The position numbers and the translations under genes were made by a program. DNA of 64,000 bases. Source: Metabacillus halosaccharovorans (lineage in GTDB: Bacteria > Bacillota > Bacilli > Bacillales > Bacillaceae). How positions within the stretch are numbered: the stretch's first letter is position 1; each line of letters opens with the position of its first letter. The stretch spans positions 1,054,001 to 1,118,000 of the forward strand of contig NZ_KV917371.1 of assembly GCF_002019635.1 (NCBI RefSeq), given 5' to 3'. Below, in pieces: positions 7,781 through 15,063 of the stretch. The notes beneath the pieces were generated by a model that saw only the letters and a program-made list of their open reading frames with translations, was not told where the DNA came from and ran no database searches.

Positions 7781-7845
7781 TCATTGTGCCTATGCATGTT
7801 TAGCTTCAAAATTATGATCGTTCTCTAAGACTCATTCCTAACAAG

Positions 7846-7874
7846 TGGGTCAATGAACCTGTCCCTCCGTCCCA
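7846..7874 (+). repeat. 29-bp dispersed palindrome, copy 6
   Basis: TGGGTCAATGAACCTGTCCC followed by TCCGTCCCA. It touches the terminator of the DUF5667 gene and lies 66 bp from copy 5. Confidence 0.7.
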
Positions 7875-7878
7875 CAAA

Positions 7879-7910
7879 AACAAGGGAACAGAAAGTACTG
7901 TTCCCTTGTT
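7879..7910 (-). terminator. Intrinsic terminator of the DUF5667 gene
   Basis: AACAAGGGAACAG (7879-7891) and CTGTTCCCTTGTT (7898-7910) form a perfect 13-bp stem, followed on the minus strand by TTTTTG. Confidence 0.85.
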
Positions 7911-7915
7911 TAACC

Positions 7916-9322
7916 TTATTCTTTTTCAGATTGTTTTTTCGCTTCTTCTTGTTGTTTTTCTCTAGCTTTTTTTGCTGCTTCACTTGCTTTCTCTTCTTGT
8001 TTCTTTAGTTCTTCTGCACGCTTTTGTGCTTCTTCTCGTTGTTTTTCTTCAGCTTTTTTTGCTGCTTCCTGTGCTTTCTCTTCTTGCTTCTTTATTTCTT
8101 CTGCACGCTTTTTCGCTTCTTCTCGTTGTTTTTCTTCAGCTTTTTTTGCTGCTTCCTTTGCTTTCTCTTCTTGCTTCTTTATTTCTTCTTCACGTTTTTT
8201 TACTGCTTCTAGTTGCTTTTCTTCAGCTTTTTTTGCTGCTACTGCGTTCTTTGCTTTCTCTTCCTGTTTCTTTATTTCTTCTGCCTTTTCTTCTTTATCT
8301 ACACTATTAGAATTATTTTCTGTGCTCTTGACACTTGTTTTTTCAAGAGATTCCTCTAAAACTTCATCGGCCTCTTCATTAATTTCTTTAACAACTTCAG
8401 CTTTTTCTTTTGCTAACTCTTCATTATTTTCAGTAAGCTCTTTTTGATATTCTTCTTCATCAATTTTACCTGATGATAATTTCGCCTCTAATTCTGTACG
8501 TTTTTGGTTAGCCTTTTGCTGCTTTTCTTCTAATTTAGCTAACTTTTTGTTTATTTTTTCTTCAAATTTCTTCTGTGCATGAACAATATTTTTTTGAAGA
8601 GCTTCTTTCGCTTTTGGATTTTCTACATTTTCTAATGCTGTTTGCAGAGCAAGCAGATTTGCCGCAAATTTGGACTCAAGTTCAGCACGTATTGGGTCAA
8701 CTGGAGCTTTTTCTTCTGCGGGGTCACCCTCAACAGCTTCTGTTTGTTCATCAGTAGTAGCTTGGGATTCATCAGATTCTGACAGCTCAAATTTTTCTAA
8801 TGCCAACTCTTGTTGTTCAATGGCTTTTTGAAGTATTTCATTAGCTAGCTCTTCCTCACCTTGAGCTAGTAATAATTCTGCCTCTTTGATGCGTTCTTCA
8901 ACATATGTTGCTAGTAATTCAGCTTCTTTTACTTCATCAAACGTGAAGGCCAATTGTACATTTTCCTTTAATTTTTTTACGAAATAAAAGAAATCACCTG
9001 GTAAAAGTGTTGGTTCTTCTTCTTCAATCGTTGAATGATCATTTGTTTCCTCAACATTTGACTCTTCTGTTTCAGCTTCTCCCGAACCTACTTCATCTTC
9101 AGTAGTAGTTTCTAATTCTTCATCTACTTGATTTGAGGGCTCAACAGTTGAATCTGTTGTTGTTTCAACTGTTTGCTCTTCTTGAACTGATTCTTCTGCA
9201 GAAACTGGTTCTGTCTCATGATTATCCGCTAATGCCTGGCCAGTTCCTAAAGAAAACATAAATACCGCTGCAATCGTACTTGTAGCTAGAACATTTCGGA
9301 TTCCTACAACATTTTTTCCCAT
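7916..9322 (-). CDS. Secreted DUF5667-domain protein with Lys/Glu-rich repeats
   Basis: 468 residues. A signal peptide (about 1-32, ending ALADN) is followed by an acidic Thr/Glu-rich linker and a DUF5667 domain around 105-175 (LLPGDFFYFVKKLKENVQL, AELLATYVEERIKEAELLL). Then come long helical stretches and four C-terminal units of 29-31 residues from residue 347, built on KKQEEKAKEAAKKAEEKQ. There is no membrane anchor or sortase motif, so a released or wall-bound coiled-coil protein is likely. TTGGAGGGA precedes the ATG. A c-di-GMP-I riboswitch lies in the 5' leader, suggesting a motile-to-sessile role. Function is otherwise unknown. Confidence 0.85.
   Translation of the reverse strand: MGKNVVGIRNVLATSTIAAVFMFSLGTGQALADNHETEPVSAEESVQEEQTVETTTDSTVEPSNQVDEELETTTEDEVGSGEAETEESNVEETNDHSTIEEEEPTLLPGDFFYFVKKLKENVQLAFTFDEVKEAELLATYVEERIKEAELLLAQGEEELANEILQKAIEQQELALEKFELSESDESQATTDEQTEAVEGDPAEEKAPVDPIRAELESKFAANLLALQTALENVENPKAKEALQKNIVHAQKKFEEKINKKLAKLEEKQQKANQKRTELEAKLSSGKIDEEEYQKELTENNEELAKEKAEVVKEINEEADEVLEESLEKTSVKSTENNSNSVDKEEKAEEIKKQEEKAKNAVAAKKAEEKQLEAVKKREEEIKKQEEKAKEAAKKAEEKQREEAKKRAEEIKKQEEKAQEAAKKAEEKQREEAQKRAEELKKQEEKASEAAKKAREKQQEEAKKQSEKE
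7931..8284 (-). repeat. Tandem coding repeats, four units of about 87 bp
   Basis: In-frame repeats encoding the EEIKKQEEKA...KAEEKQREEA units at the C-terminus of the DUF5667 protein. The first unit carries a two-residue insertion. The pattern is likely to vary in copy number between strains. Confidence 0.75.
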
Positions 9323-9407
9323 AAAAAAATCCCTCCAACATAAGTTTATATTAGGAAGAATCTCGAATGAACTCTATTAACTTAAGTTTATTCTCCATTC
9401 TTCATTT

Positions 9408-9486
9408 GGTAGTCCAGCCATCCTAGTAAATTCTTACCGTAGATCTGTGACTTTGCGTATCTACCTTTCGATAGAGTTGCCTTTTT
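9408..9486 (-). ncRNA. Cyclic di-GMP-I (GEMM-I) riboswitch
   Basis: On the minus strand the leader reads AAAGGCAAC, hairpin CTATCGAAAGGTAG, the hallmark ACGCAAAGTCACAG, ATCTACGG, then CTAGGATGGCTGGACTACC. These are the conserved GEMM-I elements in order: the GNRA-type P2 loop, the ACGCAAAG core, and the GGATGGC-GG-ACC 3' side. It starts about 85 nt before the DUF5667 start codon. Downstream, AATGAAGAAT could pair with either TTCATT or ATTCTTCC, so a switching structure near the ribosome binding site is possible. Confidence 0.85.
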
Positions 9487-9668
9487 CAAATGAGGAACGA
9501 AATTTCTTTATTTTTCCGTTCATCATTATCTAAATATAAATATACTAGAAAAGAAAACAAATAAACAGACTCCTTTTCTTGGAAAGTCGTTGGGTTTCCA
9601 GTGAAAACATATCATTGTCACTTTGATCATATCTTTAAAACTTATATATAAATCATTACCTTCGAAAC

Positions 9669-9833
9669 TTATTTTCTCAATAAATCGTATAATTTTTTCC
9701 TAAAAAAAGAGGAGTGATAATGGCTGGAAATGCTAGTATACATCGTAATGGAGCTGTAAAAAGTAAGGAAATATGCACTCACTTCATGTGCATTCCTCTT
9801 CAATTTTTCGTGAAAATTCAATAATGTTCCCAA
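9669..9833 (-). CDS. Possible 54-residue small peptide (module C)
   Basis: TTG start with AAGAAGGTG about 6 nt upstream, at the position of the start in module B. The product begins MGTLLNFHEKLKRNAHEVSA, contains a Ser/Tyr-rich insertion, and ends SSFFRKKLYDLLRK. The SFFRK motif matches module A. This is the only copy with an uninterrupted frame, but the insertion and weak ribosome binding site make function doubtful. Confidence 0.3.
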   Translation of the reverse strand: MGTLLNFHEKLKRNAHEVSAYFLTFYSSITMYTSISSHYHSSFFRKKLYDLLRK

Positions 9834-9957
9834 AATTTTCACCTTCTTGACTTTAAGGAAAGAAGACGGACAAACATTCCCCTTACCATTCAGGTGGAAC
9901 ATATGATTTCTTCAAAACTAGAGAAATTATCGCTATTCCCTGTGACCATCATCTCAT

Positions 9958-9986
9958 CGGGACAATGAACCTGTCCCCATGTCCCA
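9958..9986 (+). repeat. 29-bp dispersed palindrome, copy 7
   Basis: CGGGACAATGAACCTGTCCC followed by CATGTCCCA. Six of the seven outer positions pair (GGGACA with TGTCCC). Confidence 0.75.
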
Positions 9987-10072
9987 AATCTTTCACTTCA
10001 CTACCACTTTAATTAATTAAAATACTAAACTATAATATGGATATACTAAAATATACTTGGGGGTTATTAATA

Positions 10073-11662
10073 ATGAAAAAGAAAGTTGCTATCCTTGGTA
10101 GCAGTGGAGGGAATTTATATTCTCTTGGCGGGAAGGATCCGGAGAAGCTTCTTGGTGAACTTTTGTTGCAGTTAGAGGCAGCTGGGATGGAGTGCGGCGC
10201 TCTTCAGTTTATTGCAGCTAAGGGTTCGATGGATTCAGTGAAAGAAACAACAGAAGCTGCCCTTTATGGCTGGGATGAAGATTCGAGTGAGCCTTATATA
10301 AAACTCGAAGGAACATTAAAAGAGGTTAATAAGGAAGCAGTAAAAACCGATCTGGAAATTTCAGAAAAGATAATAAATGGAGAGATTGATGGGCTCATCT
10401 TTATGAGTGCTGATCCAAATGGCGCTAATAAGAAAGCAGTCGAAGCTGCAGCAAAGATGAATCTACCGGCAACAGGGACTGGCGGTACTTCCATGGCAAC
10501 GATTAGTTCAAAAGGGATCAATGTCATTTCCACTTCGGGAACAACTGGAACGACCAATCGTACTCGTGCGGTGACCTTTGTTACATCATTAAGTAAGCAT
10601 TGGGGGATTTCTTATCGTCCGATTATCGGGAAAGTGACTGCTTCTGAAAAGTCCCAGGAAACATCGCCCTGGAGAAGAATCAATATTCGTGGGATGATGC
10701 TTGCTTCTCTACCTGGTTTTATTGCGATGGCATTAGTTCTCGCTTTAAGTAAAATCCCTGCTTTATCAATGCTTGGGGATGTTTTTGATTTGATGATCAA
10801 TGCTCTTCCTATTATTCTTGCTGTTATTGCCGCAAAGCAAGTGGCTGATCTTGATGATGTCTCTATCGTTGCCGGGATTGTGGCTGGCGTATTGTCTACA
10901 AACGGCGGGATTATTGGTGGAATTATCGGCGGGATTGGTGCAGGTCTTTTAGTTCAATATATTTTCAAAAAATGTGTGGAATGGAAATTCCCAGCTACGA
11001 CTGTTAATATTGCGGCTGGTGGGATTGCCGGATTAATCTCGGGATTAATCGTCTATTTTCTTTTCGCTCCTATCGCTCTTCAGCTTGGTGAAGGGATTCG
11101 ATCATTATTAGATACACTTGTTGCCATGAATCCGATTGTTGCAGGATTGATTGCGGGTTTACTTATTTGGCCGGCCATCATCGGTGGAATTTATCACGCT
11201 GCTATTCTACCAATCGTCTTATTGGAAATGGAAACTTCGGGGAACAGTTTTTTAGGTGCGGTTGATATGGTAGGATTGGTTATGGTATCCGCAGGCATCA
11301 CTTTAGCCAATATTGTTGCACCTCGAGATAAAGGTGAAGCAGCAGTTGCAACACCAGGTTTTTTGATTAACGTAGGATTTGGTACATTCGTTGAGGCTGC
11401 TTATCCCTTTATGTTCTCCAACAAACTGATTTTTGCTGGAGCTATTGTCTCATCTGGTATAGGTGGTTTGCTTGTTGGTCTTTTTGATGTACGTGGAACA
11501 GCGTATGTTCCATCCGTCATGGCACCTTTCCTTTCGGATAATATGATTGGTTTTATCATTGCGATGGTGGGAAGTTTGGTATGTGCATTTGTGATTACAT
11601 TGCTTGTTAATTTGTTTGCTAAGAAAAAGGCTCGGGATAAGGATGAGCTGTTATCGGCTTGA
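10073..11662 (+). CDS. PfoR-like membrane protein, PTS EIIC-type
   Basis: 529 residues. A soluble N-terminal part of about 190 residues (VAILGSSGGNLYSLGGKDP, then Gly/Thr-rich GTGGTSMATISS and TSGTTGTTNRT) precedes about nine membrane segments rich in glycine (GGIIGGIIGGIGAG, GLIAGLLIWPAIIGGIYHA). The membrane half resembles the PTS_EIIC_2 family that includes clostridial PfoR. No EIIA or EIIB domain or phosphorylatable cysteine block is visible, so PTS transport is uncertain. ATG at 10073 follows GGGGG at 9 nt; a longer frame from 10037 has no ribosome binding site. TATAAT at 10031-10036 is the likely -10 box. Confidence 0.7.
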   Translation: MKKKVAILGSSGGNLYSLGGKDPEKLLGELLLQLEAAGMECGALQFIAAKGSMDSVKETTEAALYGWDEDSSEPYIKLEGTLKEVNKEAVKTDLEISEKIINGEIDGLIFMSADPNGANKKAVEAAAKMNLPATGTGGTSMATISSKGINVISTSGTTGTTNRTRAVTFVTSLSKHWGISYRPIIGKVTASEKSQETSPWRRINIRGMMLASLPGFIAMALVLALSKIPALSMLGDVFDLMINALPIILAVIAAKQVADLDDVSIVAGIVAGVLSTNGGIIGGIIGGIGAGLLVQYIFKKCVEWKFPATTVNIAAGGIAGLISGLIVYFLFAPIALQLGEGIRSLLDTLVAMNPIVAGLIAGLLIWPAIIGGIYHAAILPIVLLEMETSGNSFLGAVDMVGLVMVSAGITLANIVAPRDKGEAAVATPGFLINVGFGTFVEAAYPFMFSNKLIFAGAIVSSGIGGLLVGLFDVRGTAYVPSVMAPFLSDNMIGFIIAMVGSLVCAFVITLLVNLFAKKKARDKDELLSA

Positions 11663-11764
11663 TGATTTTTGAGATAAGGAGAATTTTGAATAGAACGATA
11701 GAATCGGAAATTCTTTGTGGAGTGTTTATTTAGAGTATTGAATATGGCGATCATCATTTTAGGT

Positions 11765-11844
11765 TTAACCCGCTGCTAGCTTTATTTCCAATGAATATCT
11801 TTTCATAAAAGCACCTCCAATTGTTAGGTCTGTCTAACAATTGG
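11765..11844 (-). pseudogene. Remnant of an IS3-family orfA start
   Basis: Read on the minus strand, a perfect 11-bp hairpin (CCAATTGTTAG/CTAACAATTGG, 11817-11844) runs into GGAGGTGC and ATG at 11806, giving MKRYSLEIKLAAG and a stop. [R/K]YSxEIKLxAV is the usual beginning of IS3-family OrfA transposases. Only the first 13 codons survive, so this is a decayed insertion-sequence end, adjacent to palindrome copy 8. Confidence 0.45.
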
Positions 11845-11846
11845 GG

Positions 11847-11875
11847 TGGTCCAAGGAACCTGTCCCCTTGGACTA
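11847..11875 (+). repeat. 29-bp dispersed palindrome, copy 8
   Basis: TGGTCCAAGGAACCTGTCCC followed by CTTGGACTA. GTCCAAGG (11849-11856) and CCTTGGAC (11866-11873) are perfectly complementary. Both arms differ from the consensus in a compensating way, which suggests selection on the stem. Confidence 0.75.
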
Positions 11876-11890
11876 CCCTTGGACCAGTGC

Positions 11891-12091
11891 TTAGATTCCT
11901 AGCATCTTGTTTGTTATTTTATAGGCGATATACATTGCAAGGGATGTGATTAGGATTTGTATGGGAATTAGGATGAGCTTGGTTTTGAGGTCTTCGAATG
12001 CAAGTAGGCCTATTAATAATTGAGCTGTGATAAAAATAAAGAAGAAAAGGATTGTTATTCGTTTACCGTTATTAGTCCAAAACTTTTGCAT
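11891..12091 (-). CDS. Small two-span membrane protein
   Basis: 66 residues. A basic N-terminus is followed by two hydrophobic segments (ITILFFFIFITAQLLIGLLAF and LILIPIQILITSLAMYIAY) and a short charged tail. It is last in the LXG operon, 6 nt after the DUF4176 gene, with GAAGGGTGA before the ATG. By position it is a candidate immunity protein for the LXG toxin. No family is recognised. Confidence 0.7.
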   Translation of the reverse strand: MQKFWTNNGKRITILFFFIFITAQLLIGLLAFEDLKTKLILIPIQILITSLAMYIAYKITNKMLGI

Positions 12092-12097
12092 GTTTTA

Positions 12098-12370
12098 TCA
12101 CCCTTCTAAGGAATGTATTTTCTCTCTTAGTGCAAGCTCTTCTTTATTTTCGTAGCCTGTATATAGGACATCCTCTATCATGTCATGGTTGAAAAATAGG
12201 TTGTAACTTTCGGAAATATTACCTTCTGGATATGGTACAGAAACATAGTCGTACACTTTATTACTAGAGGTTTGAAGTTGTTCCCTTCCATAAACCATCA
12301 CAAGTTTTCTTACCTTCTTAAGCTTTACTACGCTGCCTATCGGAAGCCATACACGTTCTTCATTACTCAC
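12098..12370 (-). CDS. DUF4176 protein of an LXG (T7SS) operon
   Basis: 90 residues. The family pattern is clear: WLPIGSVVKLKKVRKLVMVYGR, then YDYVSVPYPEGNISESYNLFF and IEDVLYTGYENKEE. DUF4176 proteins are small cytosolic partners repeatedly encoded beside LXG toxins secreted by the Esx/type VII system; their exact role is not settled. GTG start, with GGAAGGG about 10 nt upstream. It sits between two small membrane proteins. Confidence 0.85.
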   Translation of the reverse strand: MSNEERVWLPIGSVVKLKKVRKLVMVYGREQLQTSSNKVYDYVSVPYPEGNISESYNLFFNHDMIEDVLYTGYENKEELALREKIHSLEG

Positions 12371-12392
12371 TCTGATTTCACCCTTCCAAACA

Positions 12393-12644
12393 TTATGTTT
12401 TACGTTGCAATTCAGGGTACTTCTTTACCCAATATTTTGTTCGAAAAATATGGAGTCCAATTGCAGGTATAATATTAAAGATAAAAATAACAAGGCTAAC
12501 AACTATCCAGTCTTCCGTCGTTTTATCCGGATTTCCTCCTAATAAAACCAACCCAGTTAATAAACCAGCTGCAAGTAATACACAACTCCCAATAATAAAT
12601 GCTGCATTTATACTCTTAAGTAATTTTATTTTTGATTGTTCCAT
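12393..12644 (-). CDS. Small two-span membrane protein, candidate immunity
   Basis: 83 residues with two membrane spans (AAFIIGSCVLLAAGLLTGLVLL and WIVVSLVIFIFNIIPAIGLHIF) and a basic C-terminus. It starts 8 nt after the LXG toxin stop, with AGTAGGAG before the ATG. The gene directly after a polymorphic toxin usually encodes its immunity protein; a membrane protein in that slot points to a toxin that acts on membranes or in the envelope (inference). Confidence 0.7.
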   Translation of the reverse strand: MEQSKIKLLKSINAAFIIGSCVLLAAGLLTGLVLLGGNPDKTTEDWIVVSLVIFIFNIIPAIGLHIFRTKYWVKKYPELQRKT

Positions 12645-12652
12645 AGAAACTC

Positions 12653-14113
12653 CTACTCTTCATTTTTCTCTGCGCCAAATTTAATACCTACCCCTACACC
12701 ATAAGCAGCATATAGCTCATTATTCATGCCTACTTTAACAGAAGCACCAATACTGCCTAATGAGGCCTCTACACCTATGTAGGGATCCCAGTCTATTCCA
12801 AACCATTCTTCTAGCGGCTCATACCCGAACCAATTAAGTGGATTAATAATGAGCTCTGAATGAGTAGCTGCTACTTTTGCACCGGCACCTATAGAATAAT
12901 TCTCAATACCTGCATTCGCATCTGCTTGCAGTAATTTAAAGTCTAATCTTGCAGGTGATACCTCATGTGCTAACCGACTATGAGATACGGCAAATTCTGC
13001 TTTTCCACCAATTAAGTCTCCTGATATAAAATCATCATCAAATTCAGCCAGACCAATTTTCCCCTGGAAGTTACCATACAATAGTTTTTGATAATATTTT
13101 TCTTCGTCTAAGCCTTTTTCTTTTAGCAATTTATTGGAATCGACAAGGCTTGCTCCTGCTTCTAAATCCATATGATCAACATTCACTTCCAGTTTACCGC
13201 CATAATTGCCGATTCCAGGGGATCCTAATTGTCCATATAAATCAATTTGTTCCTTATATTCGAAATCTAAATAACTTGAAAACTTAGTATCACTTACTTG
13301 TGAATTTGTATGCTCATTTTGTATTATATTCGTAGTTTGATTGTTATTTTGGAAAAGTATAGAGCGTCTCAGAGGAGTTGAACCAAGTATAGAAAATAGT
13401 GAGTCATCTTCTAAACCAAAATACTTTTCACTCCGGCCATAGTATCTCAATGCATGGTGTAATCCACTTTCATAGGTTGGATTTTGGATGGAACCTGAAA
13501 TATATCTATCTATTTGTATTTGTTTGTTGCTTATCTTTGAATCTATTTGTGTAATAAGAGTTTGCAGGTGTTCTAACTCTGTTTCTATGCTTCCCAAACG
13601 ACTTAATTGCTTATAATCAAATGCATTAAGTTCATCAATTGTTGTATTTATGTGTTTTTTAGCTGTTTGAACGGAAGAAAGAAATTGGCTATCATCTATT
13701 TTAGGTAGGTAAACAATATCCTGAATTTCCTTTGACTTATTATTGAATTGATCAATCATATCAATTGTATTCTTTTCCACCATCCCTAGTTCATTATGTA
13801 AATCATTTTCTAAGAATGCTTGATGGATATAGCCCGCTTCGTTAGGCTCCAAATCATATAAGTCTGCTTGAAGCTCCTTTAATACTTGCTGATATTGACT
13901 AAATAACGAATTGATCGATTTCAAAAAGGGAAGGTGATATTCCTGGTATAACATACGGATACTTTCCCCCGTTGCCCCTTCAATTACTCCCTGTATTTGT
14001 ATAAAATCAATTATTGACATCTCAATTTGCATAAACTGTCTTTGTTGATTCTGAAGTGTTTGACTTAAAGAGTTTACATATATGTTCAGATCAGATACTT
14101 TTAAGGTCTTCAC
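12653..14113 (-). CDS. LXG-domain polymorphic toxin (type VII secretion substrate)
   Basis: 486 residues. The N-terminal 200 or so are an LXG domain: helical, beginning KVSDLNIYVNSLSQTLQNQ with regular heptads. A linker (about 200-265) leads to a C-terminal domain of about 220 residues made of Gly-rich beta-like strands with alternating polarity (KLEVNVDHMDLEAGASL, GGKAEFAVSHSRLA, ASLGSIGASVKVGMNNELY, YGVGVGIKFG). No nuclease, NADase or lipase motif is visible. GTG start with GAGGAGAGA upstream. There is no Lap-type WXG100 partner gene next to it and no secretion machinery in the window. Confidence 0.8.
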   Translation of the reverse strand: MKTLKVSDLNIYVNSLSQTLQNQQRQFMQIEMSIIDFIQIQGVIEGATGESIRMLYQEYHLPFLKSINSLFSQYQQVLKELQADLYDLEPNEAGYIHQAFLENDLHNELGMVEKNTIDMIDQFNNKSKEIQDIVYLPKIDDSQFLSSVQTAKKHINTTIDELNAFDYKQLSRLGSIETELEHLQTLITQIDSKISNKQIQIDRYISGSIQNPTYESGLHHALRYYGRSEKYFGLEDDSLFSILGSTPLRRSILFQNNNQTTNIIQNEHTNSQVSDTKFSSYLDFEYKEQIDLYGQLGSPGIGNYGGKLEVNVDHMDLEAGASLVDSNKLLKEKGLDEEKYYQKLLYGNFQGKIGLAEFDDDFISGDLIGGKAEFAVSHSRLAHEVSPARLDFKLLQADANAGIENYSIGAGAKVAATHSELIINPLNWFGYEPLEEWFGIDWDPYIGVEASLGSIGASVKVGMNNELYAAYGVGVGIKFGAEKNEE

Positions 14114-14456
14114 TAATACTCTCTCCTCTAGGTATGCTATACAAACTCACGTCATACCCAAATATACCCAACTAATATTCTAATAAAGAATGTTTGATTT
14201 TATCAATGAATAACTTTAGATATTTCAATAATCAGGTAAATACTCCTATAAGTTGCAACCTTAACTTACCATAAACCCCTCTTCATTCTTCTGCAAATTT
14301 TGACTAGTACCGGCTAACAAACTCGCAATTTACTCTAGGAGATTATTACTAAAATTTAATAGCATCGTCATAATTTTTAATCTGGTTGTAAAAGGTGAAT
14401 AACATTCATTCTGTATAATTGTATCTATCATTTAAACACCTTAGGAGCAATCACAC
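14114..14456. other. Intergenic region upstream of the LXG operon
   Basis: AT-rich with no gene seen. Between 14255 and 14325, AAGTTGCAACCTT and CATTCTTCTGCAAATTTTGAC resemble the spacer blocks of modules A and B (GTTGCAACCTTCGACAAATTTT), so this may be a further module remnant. GAGGAGAGA at the right of the LXG start codon is the only clear signal for that gene. Confidence 0.3.
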
Positions 14457-14552
14457 ATGAAAAAATTAAAATCGATCCTTTGTTTTTTTCGCAGATACCA
14501 TAAATACGATTATTACACTGAAAAGTGTATAGATTGTGGAAAGAAAAAATAA
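14457..14552 (+). CDS. 31-residue CxxC mini-protein
   Basis: Starts MKKLKSILCFFRRYHKYDYY and ends with a CIDCGKKK tail. A TTAGGAGC ribosome binding site and a good terminator frame it. It is a clear paralogue of the 35-residue protein at 34899-35006, sharing MKKLK, LC, HKY-YY and the C-x2-CGKK tail. The tail cysteine pair could bind metal, perhaps as a dimer. Unlike its paralogue, no c-di-GMP riboswitch is visible upstream. Function unknown. Confidence 0.65.
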   Translation: MKKLKSILCFFRRYHKYDYYTEKCIDCGKKK

Positions 14553-14561
14553 ATCATCTAG

Positions 14562-14594
14562 ACCTCCGGTTATCCTTGATACCGGGGGTTTTTC
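14562..14594 (+). terminator. Intrinsic terminator of the CxxC mini-protein gene
   Basis: ACCTCCGGTTATC pairs with GATACCGGGGGT, followed by TTTTTC. Confidence 0.8.
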
Positions 14595-14638
14595 GTTTAT
14601 ACAGCTTCCTCCTACGTGAGATTGCTAAAGACATTAGG

Positions 14639-14667
14639 TGGGCCAAGGAACCTGTCCCTCCGTTCCA
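14639..14667 (+). repeat. 29-bp dispersed palindrome, copy 9
   Basis: TGGGCCAAGGAACCTGTCCC followed by TCCGTTCCA. Confidence 0.7.
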
Positions 14668-14765
14668 TCTTAATAAAACCTTTAAATGACATTAACTAAA
14701 TTTACAATTTCATCCTGTATGATAGATGTGTATAGGAAATTAGACACGGTAAAGGAGATAGAGAT

Positions 14766-14993
14766 ATGGATGTAAAAGATATTCTTTCTAGTAGGGTTGT
14801 ACACTTTGCTAGTATGTTTAATGAAGAGGTTGAGTTGGGAGTTATACAGTATCCTGATCATTACTATGTGTACGCTTCGATTTGTAATGATCGTGGGGAG
14901 TTTTTGGGAAGAGGTATAGACAAAGTTGAGAGAGATGCAGCTCGTAAGGCGCTTAAGGAGCTTTATATTGACGCATATGACAGTTTTAACTGA
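14766..14993 (+). CDS. Small protein with a dsRBD-like C-terminal half
   Basis: 75 residues. AAAGGAGA lies 8 nt before the ATG and a strong terminator overlaps the stop. The order is strand-strand-strand-helix: GVIQYPDHYYVYASICNDRG, EFLGRGIDK, VERDAARKALKELYID. The GxG-K-xAxxxAxxxALxxL ending is what double-stranded RNA-binding folds show, though the N-terminal helix of that fold is not obvious. I assign no function. Confidence 0.7.
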   Translation: MDVKDILSSRVVHFASMFNEEVELGVIQYPDHYYVYASICNDRGEFLGRGIDKVERDAARKALKELYIDAYDSFN

Positions 14994-15034
14994 AGAAAAC
15001 CAAGGGGAAGTTTCCCCATGGTTTCTTCGTTCAT
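14992..15034 (+). terminator. Intrinsic terminator
   Basis: GAAGAAAACCA/TGGTTTCTTC with a continuing GGGGAA/TTCCCC inner stem, followed by a short T-rich tail. It overlaps the stop of the preceding 75-residue gene. Confidence 0.8.
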
Positions 15035-15063
15035 TCATACTATCTGCTATCCTTTACTAATAC

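Larger units (their letters stand above)
9669..9986 (-). repeat. Degenerate toxin-like module, copy C
   Basis: The most diverged of the three modules. It shares with copy B the block CTTTCCTTAAAG-AAGGTGA-AAT-TTGG, the reading frame (LLNFHEKLKRNAHEVSAYF against FLEFLKEVLKGIVCELGASF) and the 29-bp palindrome about 125 bp upstream. It lacks the GGGTGG arms and has an insertion of about 60 bp within the coding part. Confidence 0.35.

Noticed and set aside
7931-8284. Regular repeats that could be taken for a CRISPR array
   Set aside because: The units are adjacent, in frame and code for a helical repeat; there are no unique spacers and no cas genes.
7972-8310. Long Leu-rich open frames opposite the DUF5667 gene (also 8024-8212)
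   Set aside because: They are the antisense of Lys/Glu codon repeats (GAA/AAG read as TTC/CTT), have no ribosome binding site, and vanish outside the repeat.
14682-15038. Minus-strand 118-codon ORF over the dsRBD-like gene
   Set aside because: It is the antisense of a gene with a good ribosome binding site and terminator, and has no signals of its own.
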